Positions 43,513 through 52,111 of a stretch of DNA of 64,000 bases are shown here, one piece after another (position 1 is the first letter of the stretch; each line of letters starts with the position of its first letter). The notes beneath the pieces are model-generated. The model worked only from the letters and a program-made list of their open reading frames with translations. It was not told where the DNA came from and ran no database searches. The stretch comes from Caulobacter sp. (GTDB lineage: Bacteria; Pseudomonadota; Alphaproteobacteria; Caulobacterales; Caulobacteraceae): assembly GCA_030645575.1 (NCBI GenBank), contig JAUSMJ010000077.1:1-64000 (forward strand), written 5' to 3'. Position numbers and translations under genes: made by a program.

Positions 43513-43700
43513 AGACCAAGGCCCCGATCCTGTCGATGGTCCTCGCGGCCGTGGCGCTGGCCGGCTGCGGCCGGCTGGGCGAGCTGGAGCGACCGGGCCC
43601 GCGGCCCTCGCCGACCAGAACCACCGGCACGGTCATGGATCCGGCCACCGACACGCGCACGCCGCGCGACGCGCCGATCCCCGGCTCCAATTCCCACTAG
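43509..43700 (+). CDS. lptM: Small lipoprotein, LptM (YifL)-like
   Basis: 63 residues. Signal peptide [20 protein letters not shown] with the lipobox ALAGC, then [11 protein letters not shown], matching the short LptM/YifL lipoproteins that assist LptD maturation. The position between argH and lysA is the usual one in Alphaproteobacteria. Starts within the argH stop (ATGA). The C-terminal tail is proline- and threonine-rich and disordered. Confidence 0.8.
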   Translation: MKTKAPILSMVLAAVALAGCGRLGELERPGPRPSPTRTTGTVMDPATDTRTPRDAPIPGSNSH

Positions 43701-43712
43701 ACCGGGCGCGCG

Positions 43713-44984
43713 GTGAACCATTTCGAGGTCCGGGGCGGCGAGCTCCATTGTGAAGACACGCCCCTGTCCCGGATCGCGGAGAGCGTCGGGACCCCCGTCT
43801 ATGTCTATTCCCGCGCCACGCTGGAGCGGCACTATACCGTGTTCCGCGACTCGCTGGTCGCGGCCGGCCTTGGCGACCCGCTGGTCGCCTACGCGGTCAA
43901 GGCCAACAGCAACGTGGCGGTGCTGCGGGTGCTGGGCGACCTGGGCGCGGGCGCCGACACCGTCTCCGAGGGCGAGATCCGCCGGGCGCTGGCCGCCGGC
44001 ATCCCGGGCGAGCGGATCGTCTTCTCCGGCGTCGGCAAGACCCGCGGTGAAATCGCGTTCGCGCTGACGGCCGGGGTGTCGGAGATCAACGTCGAGTCCG
44101 AGCCCGAGCTGACGCTGGTGGCGGACGTGGCCGAGGCGCTCGGCCTGCGCGCGCCGATCGTGTTCCGGGTCAATCCCGACGTGGCCGCTGGCGGCCACGC
44201 CAAGATCGCCACCGGCAAGGCCGAGAACAAGTTCGGCGTGTCGTTCGACGAAGCCGCCCGGCTGTACGCCAACGCCTCGAACCATCCGCACCTCAAGCCG
44301 CTGGGCGTGGCCTGTCACATCGGCAGCCAGATCACCGACCTGGCCCCGTTCGAGGCGGCCTTCACGCGCATGCGCGGCCTGGTCGAGGCCCTGCGCGGCG
44401 AAGGCATGACCGTCGAGCGGCTGGACCTCGGCGGCGGGCTGGGCGTGCCCTATTTCGACATGCCCGATCCGCCGGGGCCGGAGGCCTATGCGGCGATGGT
44501 CGGGCGGGTGATGGCCGGGCTGGACGGGGTGCGCTTCGCCTTCGAGCCGGGCCGGGTGATCGCGGCCAACGCCGGGGTGCTGCTGGCCAGCGTGACACAC
44601 CTGAACGTACGGCCGGAAGGGCGGCGCTTCCTGGTGCTCGACGCGGCGATGAACGACCTGATCCGCCCGGCGATGTACGAGGCCTATCACGACATCCGGC
44701 CGGTCAAGGCGACCGACGCCGCGCCCGTGGCCTGCGATGTGGTCGGCCCCGTCTGCGAGACCGGCGACACCTTCACCCGCGACCGGCTGCTGCCGCCGCT
44801 CAAGGCCGGCGACCTGGTGGCCTTCATGAGCGCGGGGGCCTACGGCGCGGCCATGGCCAGCGAGTACAATTCCCGCCCCCTGGTTCCCGAGGTGCTGGTC
44901 GATGGCGACCGGTTCGCGGTGATCCGGCGGCGGCCGACCTACGATGAAATGCTGGCGCTCGAAACGCCGGCGCAATGGCGGTGA
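43713..44984 (+). CDS. lysA: Diaminopimelate decarboxylase
   Basis: 423 residues, GTG start 12 bases after lptM. Converts meso-diaminopimelate to lysine. The PLP lysine lies in YAVKANSNVAVLRVL, the glycine loop in DLGGGLGVPY, and the C-terminal catalytic Cys in VVGPVCETGDTF. Full length for the family. The M28 peptidase gene overlaps or follows closely. Confidence 0.97.
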   Translation: MNHFEVRGGELHCEDTPLSRIAESVGTPVYVYSRATLERHYTVFRDSLVAAGLGDPLVAYAVKANSNVAVLRVLGDLGAGADTVSEGEIRRALAAGIPGERIVFSGVGKTRGEIAFALTAGVSEINVESEPELTLVADVAEALGLRAPIVFRVNPDVAAGGHAKIATGKAENKFGVSFDEAARLYANASNHPHLKPLGVACHIGSQITDLAPFEAAFTRMRGLVEALRGEGMTVERLDLGGGLGVPYFDMPDPPGPEAYAAMVGRVMAGLDGVRFAFEPGRVIAANAGVLLASVTHLNVRPEGRRFLVLDAAMNDLIRPAMYEAYHDIRPVKATDAAPVACDVVGPVCETGDTFTRDRLLPPLKAGDLVAFMSAGAYGAAMASEYNSRPLVPEVLVDGDRFAVIRRRPTYDEMLALETPAQWR

Positions 44985-44989
44985 CCTCC

Positions 44990-46654
44990 ATGACCTTTAA
45001 ATCCCTCGCCGCGCTCGCCGCGGCCGCGCTGCTGGCGGCGCCCGCCCTGGCCCAGACGCCGGGGGCGATCGCTCCCGACCAGCTGGCCCTGCATGTGAAG
45101 GCCCTGGCCGCCCCGGCACTGGCCGGCCGCGCGCCCGGCGGTCCGGGCGAGCCGGCGACGATCGACTACCTGGTCGGCCAGTTCAGGGCGCTGGGCCTCG
45201 AGCCGGCCGGCGACAACGGCGGCTGGACTCAGGAGGTGGCCCTCAACCGCTTCGTCGTGCCCGGCGACGCGGCCATCTCCCTGACCGTCGGCGGCGAGAC
45301 CCGCCCGCTGATCCAGACCCGCGAGGTGATGGCCGCCAGCCAGCGACCGGTGGACCGCGTGACCATCGACAAGGCCCCACTGGTGTTCGTCGGCTACGGC
45401 GTCAGCGCGCCCGAGCGCGGCTGGGACGACTTCAAGGGCGTCGACCTGAAGGGCAAGATCGCCGTCTTCCTGATCAACGACCCCGACTTCGAGGCCCAGC
45501 CGGGCGATGCGGTCGCCGGCAAGTTCGGCGGCCAGGCGGCGACCTACTACGCCCGCTGGAGCTACAAGTACGAGGAGGCCGTGCGCCGCGGCGCCATCGG
45601 CGCCCTGATCGTCCACGAGACGGCCGGCGCGGCCTACCCCTGGACCACGGTGGTGGCGTCCAACGGCGAGAGCTTCGACGTGGTGCGCGACGATCCGGCG
45701 GCCGCGCGTCTGCTGCTGCAGGGCTGGCTGCAACGCGACGTCGCGGTTGAGCTGTTCCGCAAGGCCGGGCTCGATTTCGAGGCCGAGAAGCTGCGCGCCC
45801 GCACGGCCGGCTTCCGGCCCGTGCCCCTGGCCGGGGCCAGCTTCTCCGCCAACTATCCGCTGCAGGTCGACCGCCTGGTCAGCCGCAATGTGCTGGCGAA
45901 AATCCCCGGCGCGACGCACCCCGACGAGAGCATCATGTTCAGCGCCCACTGGGACGCCTTCGGCATCGGCCCGGCCGACGCCTCGGGCGACACCGTGCGG
46001 CACGGCGCGGCCGACGACGCGATCGGCGTGGCCGGGGTCATCGAGCTGGCCCGCGCCTTCGCGGCCGGCCCCCGGCCGCGGCGGACCCTGGTGTTCGCCC
46101 TGTGGACGGCCGAGGAGCGCGGGCTGCTGGGCTCGGAATACTATGCCGACCACCCGGCCCTGCCGCTGGCGACGACCGTGGCCAACTTCACCATGGACGT
46201 GCTGCAGACGGCCGGCCCGAGCCGCGACGTCGTGCTGGTCGGCGCCGGCCAGAACAGTCTGGAGCAGGACCTGGTCCGCGCCGCCGCCCGCCAGGGCCGC
46301 GTGGTCACGCCCGACGCCCATCCCGAACGGGCGCTGTTCTTCCGCGCCGACCATTTCAGCGTCGCCAAGCGCGGCGTGCCGGTGCTGCTGCTGATGGGCA
46401 TCGGCGGCGGGCCGGACCTGGTCGAGGGCGGCCGCGAGGCCGGCGACCGCTGGGTCACCGACTACACCACCCGCTGCTACCACCAGCCCTGCGACAACTG
46501 GAGCCCCGCCTGGGACCTGCGCGGCGCGGCGGCCGACGTCGATCTGCTGCTGTTCGTCGGCGGCGAGCTGGCCAACTCGCGGCTGTGGCCGGACTGGAAC
46601 GACGGCTCGGAGTTCAAAGCCATCCGCGCGCAGACGGCGGGGGAGCGGAAGTAG
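44990..46654 (+). CDS. Secreted M28-family metallopeptidase
   Basis: 554 residues with a signal peptide (MTFKSLAALAAAALLAAPAL, cleavage after ALA). A protease-associated (PA) insert lies around 130-230 (DFKGVDLKGKIAVFLINDPD). The zinc-site motifs of M28 are FSAHWDAFG, GAADDAIGVAGVIELA, FALWTAEERGLLGSEYY and YHQPCDNW. Likely an aminopeptidase acting outside the cytoplasm. Start at 44990 is chosen for its signal peptide; ATG 44975 inside lysA is possible. Confidence 0.93.
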   Translation: MTFKSLAALAAAALLAAPALAQTPGAIAPDQLALHVKALAAPALAGRAPGGPGEPATIDYLVGQFRALGLEPAGDNGGWTQEVALNRFVVPGDAAISLTVGGETRPLIQTREVMAASQRPVDRVTIDKAPLVFVGYGVSAPERGWDDFKGVDLKGKIAVFLINDPDFEAQPGDAVAGKFGGQAATYYARWSYKYEEAVRRGAIGALIVHETAGAAYPWTTVVASNGESFDVVRDDPAAARLLLQGWLQRDVAVELFRKAGLDFEAEKLRARTAGFRPVPLAGASFSANYPLQVDRLVSRNVLAKIPGATHPDESIMFSAHWDAFGIGPADASGDTVRHGAADDAIGVAGVIELARAFAAGPRPRRTLVFALWTAEERGLLGSEYYADHPALPLATTVANFTMDVLQTAGPSRDVVLVGAGQNSLEQDLVRAAARQGRVVTPDAHPERALFFRADHFSVAKRGVPVLLLMGIGGGPDLVEGGREAGDRWVTDYTTRCYHQPCDNWSPAWDLRGAAADVDLLLFVGGELANSRLWPDWNDGSEFKAIRAQTAGERK

Positions 46655-46660
46655 CAATAT

Positions 46661-46690
46661 CGATCCTCCCCAGCTTGCTGGGGAGGATCG
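46661..46690 (+). terminator. Perfect hairpin after the M28 peptidase gene
   Basis: CGATCCTCCCCAGC and GCTGGGGAGGATCG pair over 14 bases with a 2-base loop, 6 bases beyond the stop codon. There is no T run. It may be a terminator or a palindromic repeat; it directly abuts the truncated regulator that follows. Confidence 0.55.
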
Positions 46691-46871
46691 CTCGCGCCGT
46701 CAGTGGAGTTTGCGGTCGCCGCGGCAGGCGCTGGCCGACGCCATCGGCATGACCCGCCAGACCATCGTCGCCATCGAGCAGGGCAAGTACTCTCCCTCGC
46801 TCAAGGCGGCCTTCCGCATATCCCGTGTGTTCGGCGTGGGGGTGGAGGATGTGTTTCAGTGGGAGGGGTAA
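46691..46871 (+). pseudogene. N-terminally truncated XRE/YozG-like regulator
   Basis: The reading WSLRSPRQALADAIGMTRQT, then IVAIEQGKYSPSLKAAFRIS and RVFGVGVEDVFQWEG, is the C-terminal three quarters of the short YozG-type regulators (usually about 65-70 residues). The first helix and a proper start are missing; upstream lies the perfect hairpin at 46661. A TTG in frame could start a 53-residue product, but without a ribosome site. Probably broken by the hairpin or repeat insertion. Confidence 0.6.
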
Positions 46872-46897
46872 GCCTCGTGACCGTAAGCCGGCTAATC

Positions 46898-46926
46898 GTG
46901 ACATATGCTTCGGCATATGCTATACG
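46898..46926 (+). promoter_or_regulatory. Promoter and operator of the VapBC operon
   Basis: GTGACA (46898-46903) and TATACG (46921-46926) are 17 bases apart. The spacer holds the perfect inverted repeat CATATGC-TTCG-GCATATG (46902-46919), a likely VapB/VapC binding site. The ATG at 46933 is 7 bases after the -10, so the mRNA is predicted to be leaderless. Confidence 0.62.
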
Positions 46927-46932
46927 TTAGTC

Positions 46933-47166
46933 ATGAGCATCGAGCGCAAGGTCAGCCTCTTCCGGAACGGCCGCAACCAGGCTGTGAGGATTCCCCGTGA
47001 ATTCGAGTTGCCGGGCGACGAAGCCGTTATGAGGAAGGAGGGGGCGCGGCTGATCCTTGAGCCCGCTCGTCCCAAATCGCTCCTGGCGCTACTCGCCACC
47101 TTCGAGCCGATGAATGAAACATTCGACTTCGATGACGATCTGCCCGCCGACCCGGTCGATCTCTAG
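46933..47166 (+). CDS. vapB: VapB-type antitoxin (AbrB/SpoVT fold)
   Basis: 77 residues. ERKVSLFRNGRNQAVRIPRE and FELPGDEAVMRKEGARLILE form the swapped-hairpin AbrB DNA-binding domain. The acidic C-terminus (NETFDFDDDLPADPVDL) would cover the toxin active site. Its stop (TAG) overlaps the GTG of the toxin gene by one base. Likely autoregulated at the palindrome just upstream. Confidence 0.92.
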   Translation: MSIERKVSLFRNGRNQAVRIPREFELPGDEAVMRKEGARLILEPARPKSLLALLATFEPMNETFDFDDDLPADPVDL

Positions 47167-47564
47167 TGCGCTACATGCTCGACACGAACGTCATATCGGA
47201 CCTGATCGGCGACAGGTTGGGACCGGCCGCCCAACAGCTTGCGATCGTTGGCGAAGCCGAAGTCTGCACAAGCATCATCGTCGCCCTCGAGCTTCGTTTC
47301 GGCGCGGCGAAAAAGCGCCACCCAACTCTCGCGGCAAAGATTGACGCGGTTCTTGAGACCATCCCGGTGCTCGCCTTCGAGCACCCCGCCGACGAAGCCT
47401 ATGCGGCCATCCGAAGCGAACTTGAACGCGCGGGAACGCCCTTGGGTGCTCATGACTACCTGATCGCAGCCCATGCCCTGTCAGAAGGCATGGTGCTGGT
47501 GACGGCCAATGAACGCGAGTTTCGGCGCGTGCCCGGTCTGCTCATCGAAAACTGGCTGCGATAG
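47166..47564 (+). CDS. vapC: VapC-type PIN-domain ribonuclease toxin
   Basis: 132 residues, GTG start. The PIN acidic residues are in MLDTNVISDLIG (Asp6), IIVALELRFGAAKK (Glu), GAHDYLIAAHAL (Asp) and VTANEREF. All catalytic positions look intact. VapC toxins cleave tRNA or rRNA when the antitoxin is lost. Partner: the vapB gene in front. Confidence 0.95.
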   Translation: MRYMLDTNVISDLIGDRLGPAAQQLAIVGEAEVCTSIIVALELRFGAAKKRHPTLAAKIDAVLETIPVLAFEHPADEAYAAIRSELERAGTPLGAHDYLIAAHALSEGMVLVTANEREFRRVPGLLIENWLR

Positions 47565-47565
47565 C

Positions 47566-48090
47566 TCAGTCCATCGCCCCGACATACGGCAACCCGCGCA
47601 TCGTCCCCGCCACGTCCATGCCGTAGCCGACGAGGAACCGGGCCGGGGCCTCCCAGGCGACGAAATCGACCTTTAGCGCGCGTTCGGTTGGCCAGGGCTT
47701 GCTGGCGAAGACGGCGGTCAGGACCTGGGCGGCGCCGGCGTCCTTGACCAGGCGGGCGGCCTCGCTGAGCGACAGGCCGGTGTCGAACACGTCATCGACG
47801 ATCAGCGCCTTGCGGCCCAGCACCGGGCGCTGCAGGTCGGCGCGGACCTCGCAGCGGCCATAGCTCTGGCGCTCGTCGCGATAGGACGACAGCCACAGGG
47901 CGTCGAAATGCACATGCCGGCCCAGCCGGGCCAGGGCGCGGGTCAGGTCAGCGGCGAACCAGATTCCGCCGGTCAGCAGGCAGACCATGACCGTCTCGTC
48001 GTCGATGCGCGGCGCGATCAGCGCGGCCACCGCGGCCACCCGTTGGGCGACCTCCGCCTCGGTGATCAGCACGGCGGGCTGGGCGCTCAT
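47566..48090 (-). CDS. hpt: Hypoxanthine phosphoribosyltransferase
   Basis: 174 residues. The PRPP-binding motif is KALIVDDVFDTGLSLSEA, with VCLLTGGIWFAADL and LWLSSYRDERQSYGRCE for the flexible loop. It salvages hypoxanthine (and perhaps guanine) to nucleotides. The start is coupled (TGATG) to the stop of the zinc-ribbon gene at 48090. Converges on vapC, with 1 base between the stops. Confidence 0.93.
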   Translation of the reverse strand: MSAQPAVLITEAEVAQRVAAVAALIAPRIDDETVMVCLLTGGIWFAADLTRALARLGRHVHFDALWLSSYRDERQSYGRCEVRADLQRPVLGRKALIVDDVFDTGLSLSEAARLVKDAGAAQVLTAVFASKPWPTERALKVDFVAWEAPARFLVGYGMDVAGTMRGLPYVGAMD

Positions 48091-48950
48091 CAGTGGCCTT
48101 CCTTGGGCAGGGCGTAGGGCGAGGCGTCCGGCAGGGGTTTGGCCTCGGCCACCGGGGCGGCCGGCGGCGCCGTGGGCTCTGTCGCGCCCCGCAGTTCGAG
48201 CCGCTTCGTCCCGGGCGCCCGGCCGGCCGACGGCGGGGCCGGGCGGTGATCCAGGTCGAAGGCCACTTCCAGGTCGGCAGCGGTCGTCGGCGGATCGAGC
48301 AGGGTGACCACGAAATGGCGCACGCCGCCCGGCGGGATCAGCGGATCGGCCGGAGCGGCCAGCTTCACCGCCACCACCTTGCCGGCCTTGTTGATCAGCG
48401 AGACGCGCAGCGGCGGGGCGGCGGCGGCCCTGTCCTCGACATTGCGGATCACGCCGGTGACGGCCAGGGCGGCATGGCCGTCCTGCAGCGCCGCCTCGGC
48501 CCGCACGTCCTCGATAGCCAGGCCCAGGCGGTTCACCGGCAGGCCGACGCCGGCGTAGGCGGCCGCGCTGCCCGGCCAAAGCTGGACCACATGGACGCGG
48601 AAGACGATCGCCGAGGCGACCAGCCCGACCAGGGCCACGGCCATGCCGGCCCAGACCACGCCCGTGGTCATCGCCTCGCGCACCCTGCGGTCGGTGTCGG
48701 CCTTCTGGCGGAAGACCCTGGGCAGCTCCTCGCCCGGCAGGGCGCTGACCGGCGGGTCGGCGGCGACGGGGTCGGAGGCCTCGCGGACCGTCGCGCCCTC
48801 GTGGGCGTCAACGAACAGTTCCAGGGCGGGTTCGCCGTGGGCGGTCCAGCGGTTGCCGCAGGACGAGCACTTTACCGTTCGTCCGTCAGGCCCGACCTTG
48901 TCGTCGGGGACGAAATAGCGGGTAGCGCACTCTGGACAGGTCAGTATCAT
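48090..48950 (-). CDS. Membrane protein with N-terminal MJ0042 zinc ribbon
   Basis: 286 residues. The zinc ribbon is MILTCPECATRYFVPDD with VKCSSCGNRW (C-x2-C pairs). A transmembrane helix at about 105-125 (VVWAGMAVALVGLVASAIVF) is followed by a periplasmic beta domain (DUF3426-like, GVIRNVEDRAAAAPPLRVSL). Divergent from ftsE, 54 bases apart, the usual arrangement in Caulobacter. Function unknown, envelope-related by context. Confidence 0.9.
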   Translation of the reverse strand: MILTCPECATRYFVPDDKVGPDGRTVKCSSCGNRWTAHGEPALELFVDAHEGATVREASDPVAADPPVSALPGEELPRVFRQKADTDRRVREAMTTGVVWAGMAVALVGLVASAIVFRVHVVQLWPGSAAAYAGVGLPVNRLGLAIEDVRAEAALQDGHAALAVTGVIRNVEDRAAAAPPLRVSLINKAGKVVAVKLAAPADPLIPPGGVRHFVVTLLDPPTTAADLEVAFDLDHRPAPPSAGRAPGTKRLELRGATEPTAPPAAPVAEAKPLPDASPYALPKEGH

Positions 48951-49004
48951 GCCGGCGAATCGGACGCTCCCGCTCCTCCACTGAGGTCGCCGATTTCGGC
49001 TCCC

Positions 49005-49742
49005 ATGTCCAGAAACCGAGACGCCGCACCAACCGGTGAGCCCCTCGCCGGCCCCATCCTGCGCTTCGACGGCGTAGGCATGCGCTATGGCCGCGCGGCC
49101 GAGGTGTTGCGCGACGTCAATTTCGCGCTGGCGCCGGGCTCGTTCCACTTCCTCACCGGCCCGTCGGGAGCCGGCAAGAGCAGTCTGTTGAAGCTGATCT
49201 ACCTGGCCGAACGGCCGTCGCGTGGGACCATCGAGCTGTTTGGCCGCGATGTGGAGGCGATCGCTCCGGCCGACCGGCCGTTCCTGCGCCGGCGCATCGG
49301 GGTGGTGTTCCAGGAGTTCAAGCTGCTCGACCATCTGTCGGCGTTCGACAACGTCGCCCTGCCGCTGCGCATCGCCGGCGGCAAGCCGGAGGCCTATCGC
49401 CATGACGTCGCCGAGCTGCTGGCCTGGGTGGGGCTGAAGGCGCGCATGCACGCCCTGCCCCCGACCCTGTCGGGCGGCGAGAAGCAGCGGCTGGCGATCG
49501 CCCGGGCGGTGGTGGGCCGGCCCGACATCCTGCTGGCCGACGAGCCGACGGGCAACGTCGATGACGCCCACGCCCTGCGCATTCTCAAGCTGTTCGTCGA
49601 GCTGAACCGGCTGGGCACCACCGTGCTGATCGCCAGCCACGACGAGGACCTGGTGGCCCGGTCCGGCCAGCCGGTGCTGCACCTCGACAAGGGCCGCCTG
49701 CGCGCCTTCGGCCGCAATGTGCGGACGGAGGGCGCCTCGTGA
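49005..49742 (+). CDS. ftsE: Cell-division ABC transporter ATP-binding protein FtsE
   Basis: 245 residues. Walker A TGPSGAGKSSLLKL, Q-loop VVFQEFKLLDHLSAFDN, signature LSGGEKQRLAIARA, Walker B ILLADEPTGNVDD and the switch His in IASHDEDL are all intact. With FtsX it controls septal peptidoglycan hydrolases. Overlaps ftsX by 4 bases (GTGA). Confidence 0.96.
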   Translation: MSRNRDAAPTGEPLAGPILRFDGVGMRYGRAAEVLRDVNFALAPGSFHFLTGPSGAGKSSLLKLIYLAERPSRGTIELFGRDVEAIAPADRPFLRRRIGVVFQEFKLLDHLSAFDNVALPLRIAGGKPEAYRHDVAELLAWVGLKARMHALPPTLSGGEKQRLAIARAVVGRPDILLADEPTGNVDDAHALRILKLFVELNRLGTTVLIASHDEDLVARSGQPVLHLDKGRLRAFGRNVRTEGAS

Positions 49743-50632
49743 GCGAGATGTTCGACGCCGGCCGCTGGAAGCCCGGGCCGCTGCTGCCGAAGCGGGACCC
49801 GCGCGACGGGTCGTTGGTGTTCGTCGTCGCCGTGCTGTGTTTCCTGGCCTGTCTGACGGCGCTGGGGGCCCTGGCGGCCAACCGCGCGGCCCACGGCTGG
49901 ACCAGCCAGCTGACCGGCTCGGCCACGGTCGTGGTGCGGGCCCAGGGCGCGGAGTCGCCCGACGCCGCCGCCGGCCGCGCGGCGGAGACCCTGGCCGGGG
50001 TCAAGGGCGTCAGCGAGGCAAGGGCGCTGGAAAAGGAAAAGGCCGAGGCCCTGCTGGAGCCGTGGCTGGGTCACGAGGCCCTGCTGGACGACCTGCCGAT
50101 CCCGCGCCTGGTCGCCGTGGATCTCGATCCCAAGGCCCCCGCCCGCGCCGCGGCGCTCGACCAGGCGCTCAAGGCCGCCGGCATCGACGCCACGGTCGAT
50201 GACCACAGCCTGTGGATCGCCGACATCGAGCGCGGCGCCGGCATCGCCCGCTGGTCGGCCCTGAGCGTGTTCCTGCTGATCGCCTCGGCGGCCGGGGCGG
50301 TGATCGCCTTCGCCACCCGCGCGGCCATGGCGGCCCACCGCGAGACGATCGAGGTGCTGCACCTGTCCGGCGCCCAGGCCAGCTTCGTGGTGCGGCTTTT
50401 CCAGGCGCGTTTCGCGCAGGCCGCCGCATTGGCGGGCTTGTTCGGGGCGGCCGGGGCGACCATCATCGGGGCGCTGGCCAGACTCGCCGGCGGCGGTCAG
50501 GGTTTGACGCCGGTGCTGCCCGTGGCCTGGATCGACCTGCTGGCGGTCGTTCCGACGCCGTTGCTGGCGGCGCTGGTGGCGGCCGTCGCCGCCCGCCTGG
50601 CCGCCCGGGGGCTGATTGGAGAACTGGCGTGA
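49739..50632 (+). CDS. ftsX: Cell-division protein FtsX
   Basis: 297 residues, GTG start. One N-terminal helix (VFVVAVLCFLACLTALGALA), a periplasmic domain of about 110 residues (TVVVRAQGAESPDAAAGRAA...), then three helices of the FtsX permease domain with ETIEVLHLSGAQASFVVRLF. It transmits FtsE ATP hydrolysis to the periplasm. GTGA overlaps at both ends link ftsE-ftsX-ydcF. Confidence 0.95.
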   Translation: MSEMFDAGRWKPGPLLPKRDPRDGSLVFVVAVLCFLACLTALGALAANRAAHGWTSQLTGSATVVVRAQGAESPDAAAGRAAETLAGVKGVSEARALEKEKAEALLEPWLGHEALLDDLPIPRLVAVDLDPKAPARAAALDQALKAAGIDATVDDHSLWIADIERGAGIARWSALSVFLLIASAAGAVIAFATRAAMAAHRETIEVLHLSGAQASFVVRLFQARFAQAAALAGLFGAAGATIIGALARLAGGGQGLTPVLPVAWIDLLAVVPTPLLAALVAAVAARLAARGLIGELA

Positions 50633-51267
50633 GACGCGTCCTTGCCGCCATCCTGGTCCTGGCCCTGATCTGGGCCGTGGGCCTTCTCGCCTTCGCCCAG
50701 CGCGTCGAGCGGCTGACGCCGGCGACCGAGCCGCCGACGGCCGACGCCGTGGTCGCCCTGACTGGCGCCTCGGACCTGCGGCTGGAGGCGGCCGTGCGCC
50801 TGCTCGAGCGCGGCAAGGGCCGCCGGCTGCTGATCTCCGGGGTCAACAAGGAGGCCAGCCGCGACGATATCCTGACCGTCAGCCGCGCCGCCAAGCCGGT
50901 CTACGACTGCTGCGTCGATCTGGGCTTCACGGCCGCCGACACCCTGGGCAACGCCCGCGAGATCGCCGAATGGGCGGACGGCAAGGGCTATGACAGCCTG
51001 ATCGTGGTGACCTCCGACTACCACATGCCGCGGGCCATGCTGCTGATCCGGGCGGCCATGCCGGACGCGACCCTGACGCCCTATCCGGTGGTCACCCCGC
51101 CGGTCGATGTGCGCCACTGGTGGCGGCGCAGCGGGGATGCGCGGCGGCTGGCGATCGAATACTGCAAGTATCTGGCGGTCCTGGCGCGCGCGCGCGTGCG
51201 CGGCGCGGAACCGAAATCACAAGAGACGCCGCCAGCCAGGGCGGACGCGAAAGGGACGAAACCTTGA
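50629..51267 (+). CDS. YdcF/SanA-like DUF218 envelope protein
   Basis: 212 residues, GTG start inside the ftsX stop. An N-terminal helix (VLAAILVLALIWAVGLLAF) anchors a DUF218 domain: ADAVVALTGASDLRLEAAVR, LISGVNKEASRDDI, DTLGNAREIAEWA and VVTSDYHMPRAMLL. Homologues (ElyC/SanA/YdcF) influence peptidoglycan or envelope lipid steps. Position behind ftsEX fits an envelope role. Confidence 0.9.
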   Translation: MRRVLAAILVLALIWAVGLLAFAQRVERLTPATEPPTADAVVALTGASDLRLEAAVRLLERGKGRRLLISGVNKEASRDDILTVSRAAKPVYDCCVDLGFTAADTLGNAREIAEWADGKGYDSLIVVTSDYHMPRAMLLIRAAMPDATLTPYPVVTPPVDVRHWWRRSGDARRLAIEYCKYLAVLARARVRGAEPKSQETPPARADAKGTKP

Positions 51268-51977
51268 TCCTGGTCCGGTCGCTGACCTTTACCCTCGCCT
51301 ACTACCTCTACTCGACCCTCGTCGCGCTGGCGATGATCCCGCTGTTCCTGGCGCCGCGAGCCTGGGTGACATCGACCCTGACCTGGTACGGCAAGGGTAC
51401 GACGCTGCTGCTCCGCCTGATCTGCGGCATCAGGGTGGAGGTGCGCGGGCGCGAAAACCTGCCCAGGGGCGCAGCCCTGATCGCCGCCAAGCACCAGTGC
51501 ATGTTCGACATCTTCGGCAGCTTCGCCTTCCTGCCGGACGCCTGTTTCGTGACCAAGAAGGATCTGATGTGGATCCCATTCCTCGGCTGGTATGCCACCA
51601 AGGGGGGCATGATCGTCGTCGATCGCGGGGGTCATTCCACCGCCCTGCGCAAACTGGTCAAGGATGCCCGCGACCGCTTCAAGGCCGCCCGCCAGCTGGT
51701 GATCTTCGCCGAGGGCACCCGCAAGGCGCCGGGCGCCACGCCTGACTACAAGCCCGGCATCGCCGCCCTCTACCGCGACCTGGAGATGCCGGTCATTCCC
51801 ATGGCCCTGAACACCGGCGTCCACTGGCCGGCCCACGGGGTGATGCGCTACCCGGGAACCATTGTGTTCGAGTTCCTGCCGGCCATCCCACCGGGCCTCA
51901 AGCGCGGCGAGTTCATGCGCGAGATGGAAACGCGGATCGAGGCGGCGACGAACGCGCTGATCGCCGAAGGACTATAG
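51264..51977 (+). CDS. plsC: 1-acyl-sn-glycerol-3-phosphate acyltransferase
   Basis: 237 residues, TTG start overlapping the previous stop (TTGA), with AAGGGACG upstream. The H-x4-D catalytic motif is KHQCMFDIF, and the substrate motif is VIFAEGTRKAPG. It adds the second acyl chain in phospholipid synthesis at the inner membrane. Last gene of the ftsEX operon. Confidence 0.94.
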   Translation: MILVRSLTFTLAYYLYSTLVALAMIPLFLAPRAWVTSTLTWYGKGTTLLLRLICGIRVEVRGRENLPRGAALIAAKHQCMFDIFGSFAFLPDACFVTKKDLMWIPFLGWYATKGGMIVVDRGGHSTALRKLVKDARDRFKAARQLVIFAEGTRKAPGATPDYKPGIAALYRDLEMPVIPMALNTGVHWPAHGVMRYPGTIVFEFLPAIPPGLKRGEFMREMETRIEAATNALIAEGL

Positions 51978-52111
51978 GGGGCATGTTCCGGCGACAGCCG
52001 GTACGTGTCCCCGACCGCTGGACGCCGTCGCTGAATCCGGACCCCGGCCTTCGCCGGGGAGACGGTTTCAGGTACAACCTCCATGCAATCACGCCCGACC
52101 GGAGACCAACC

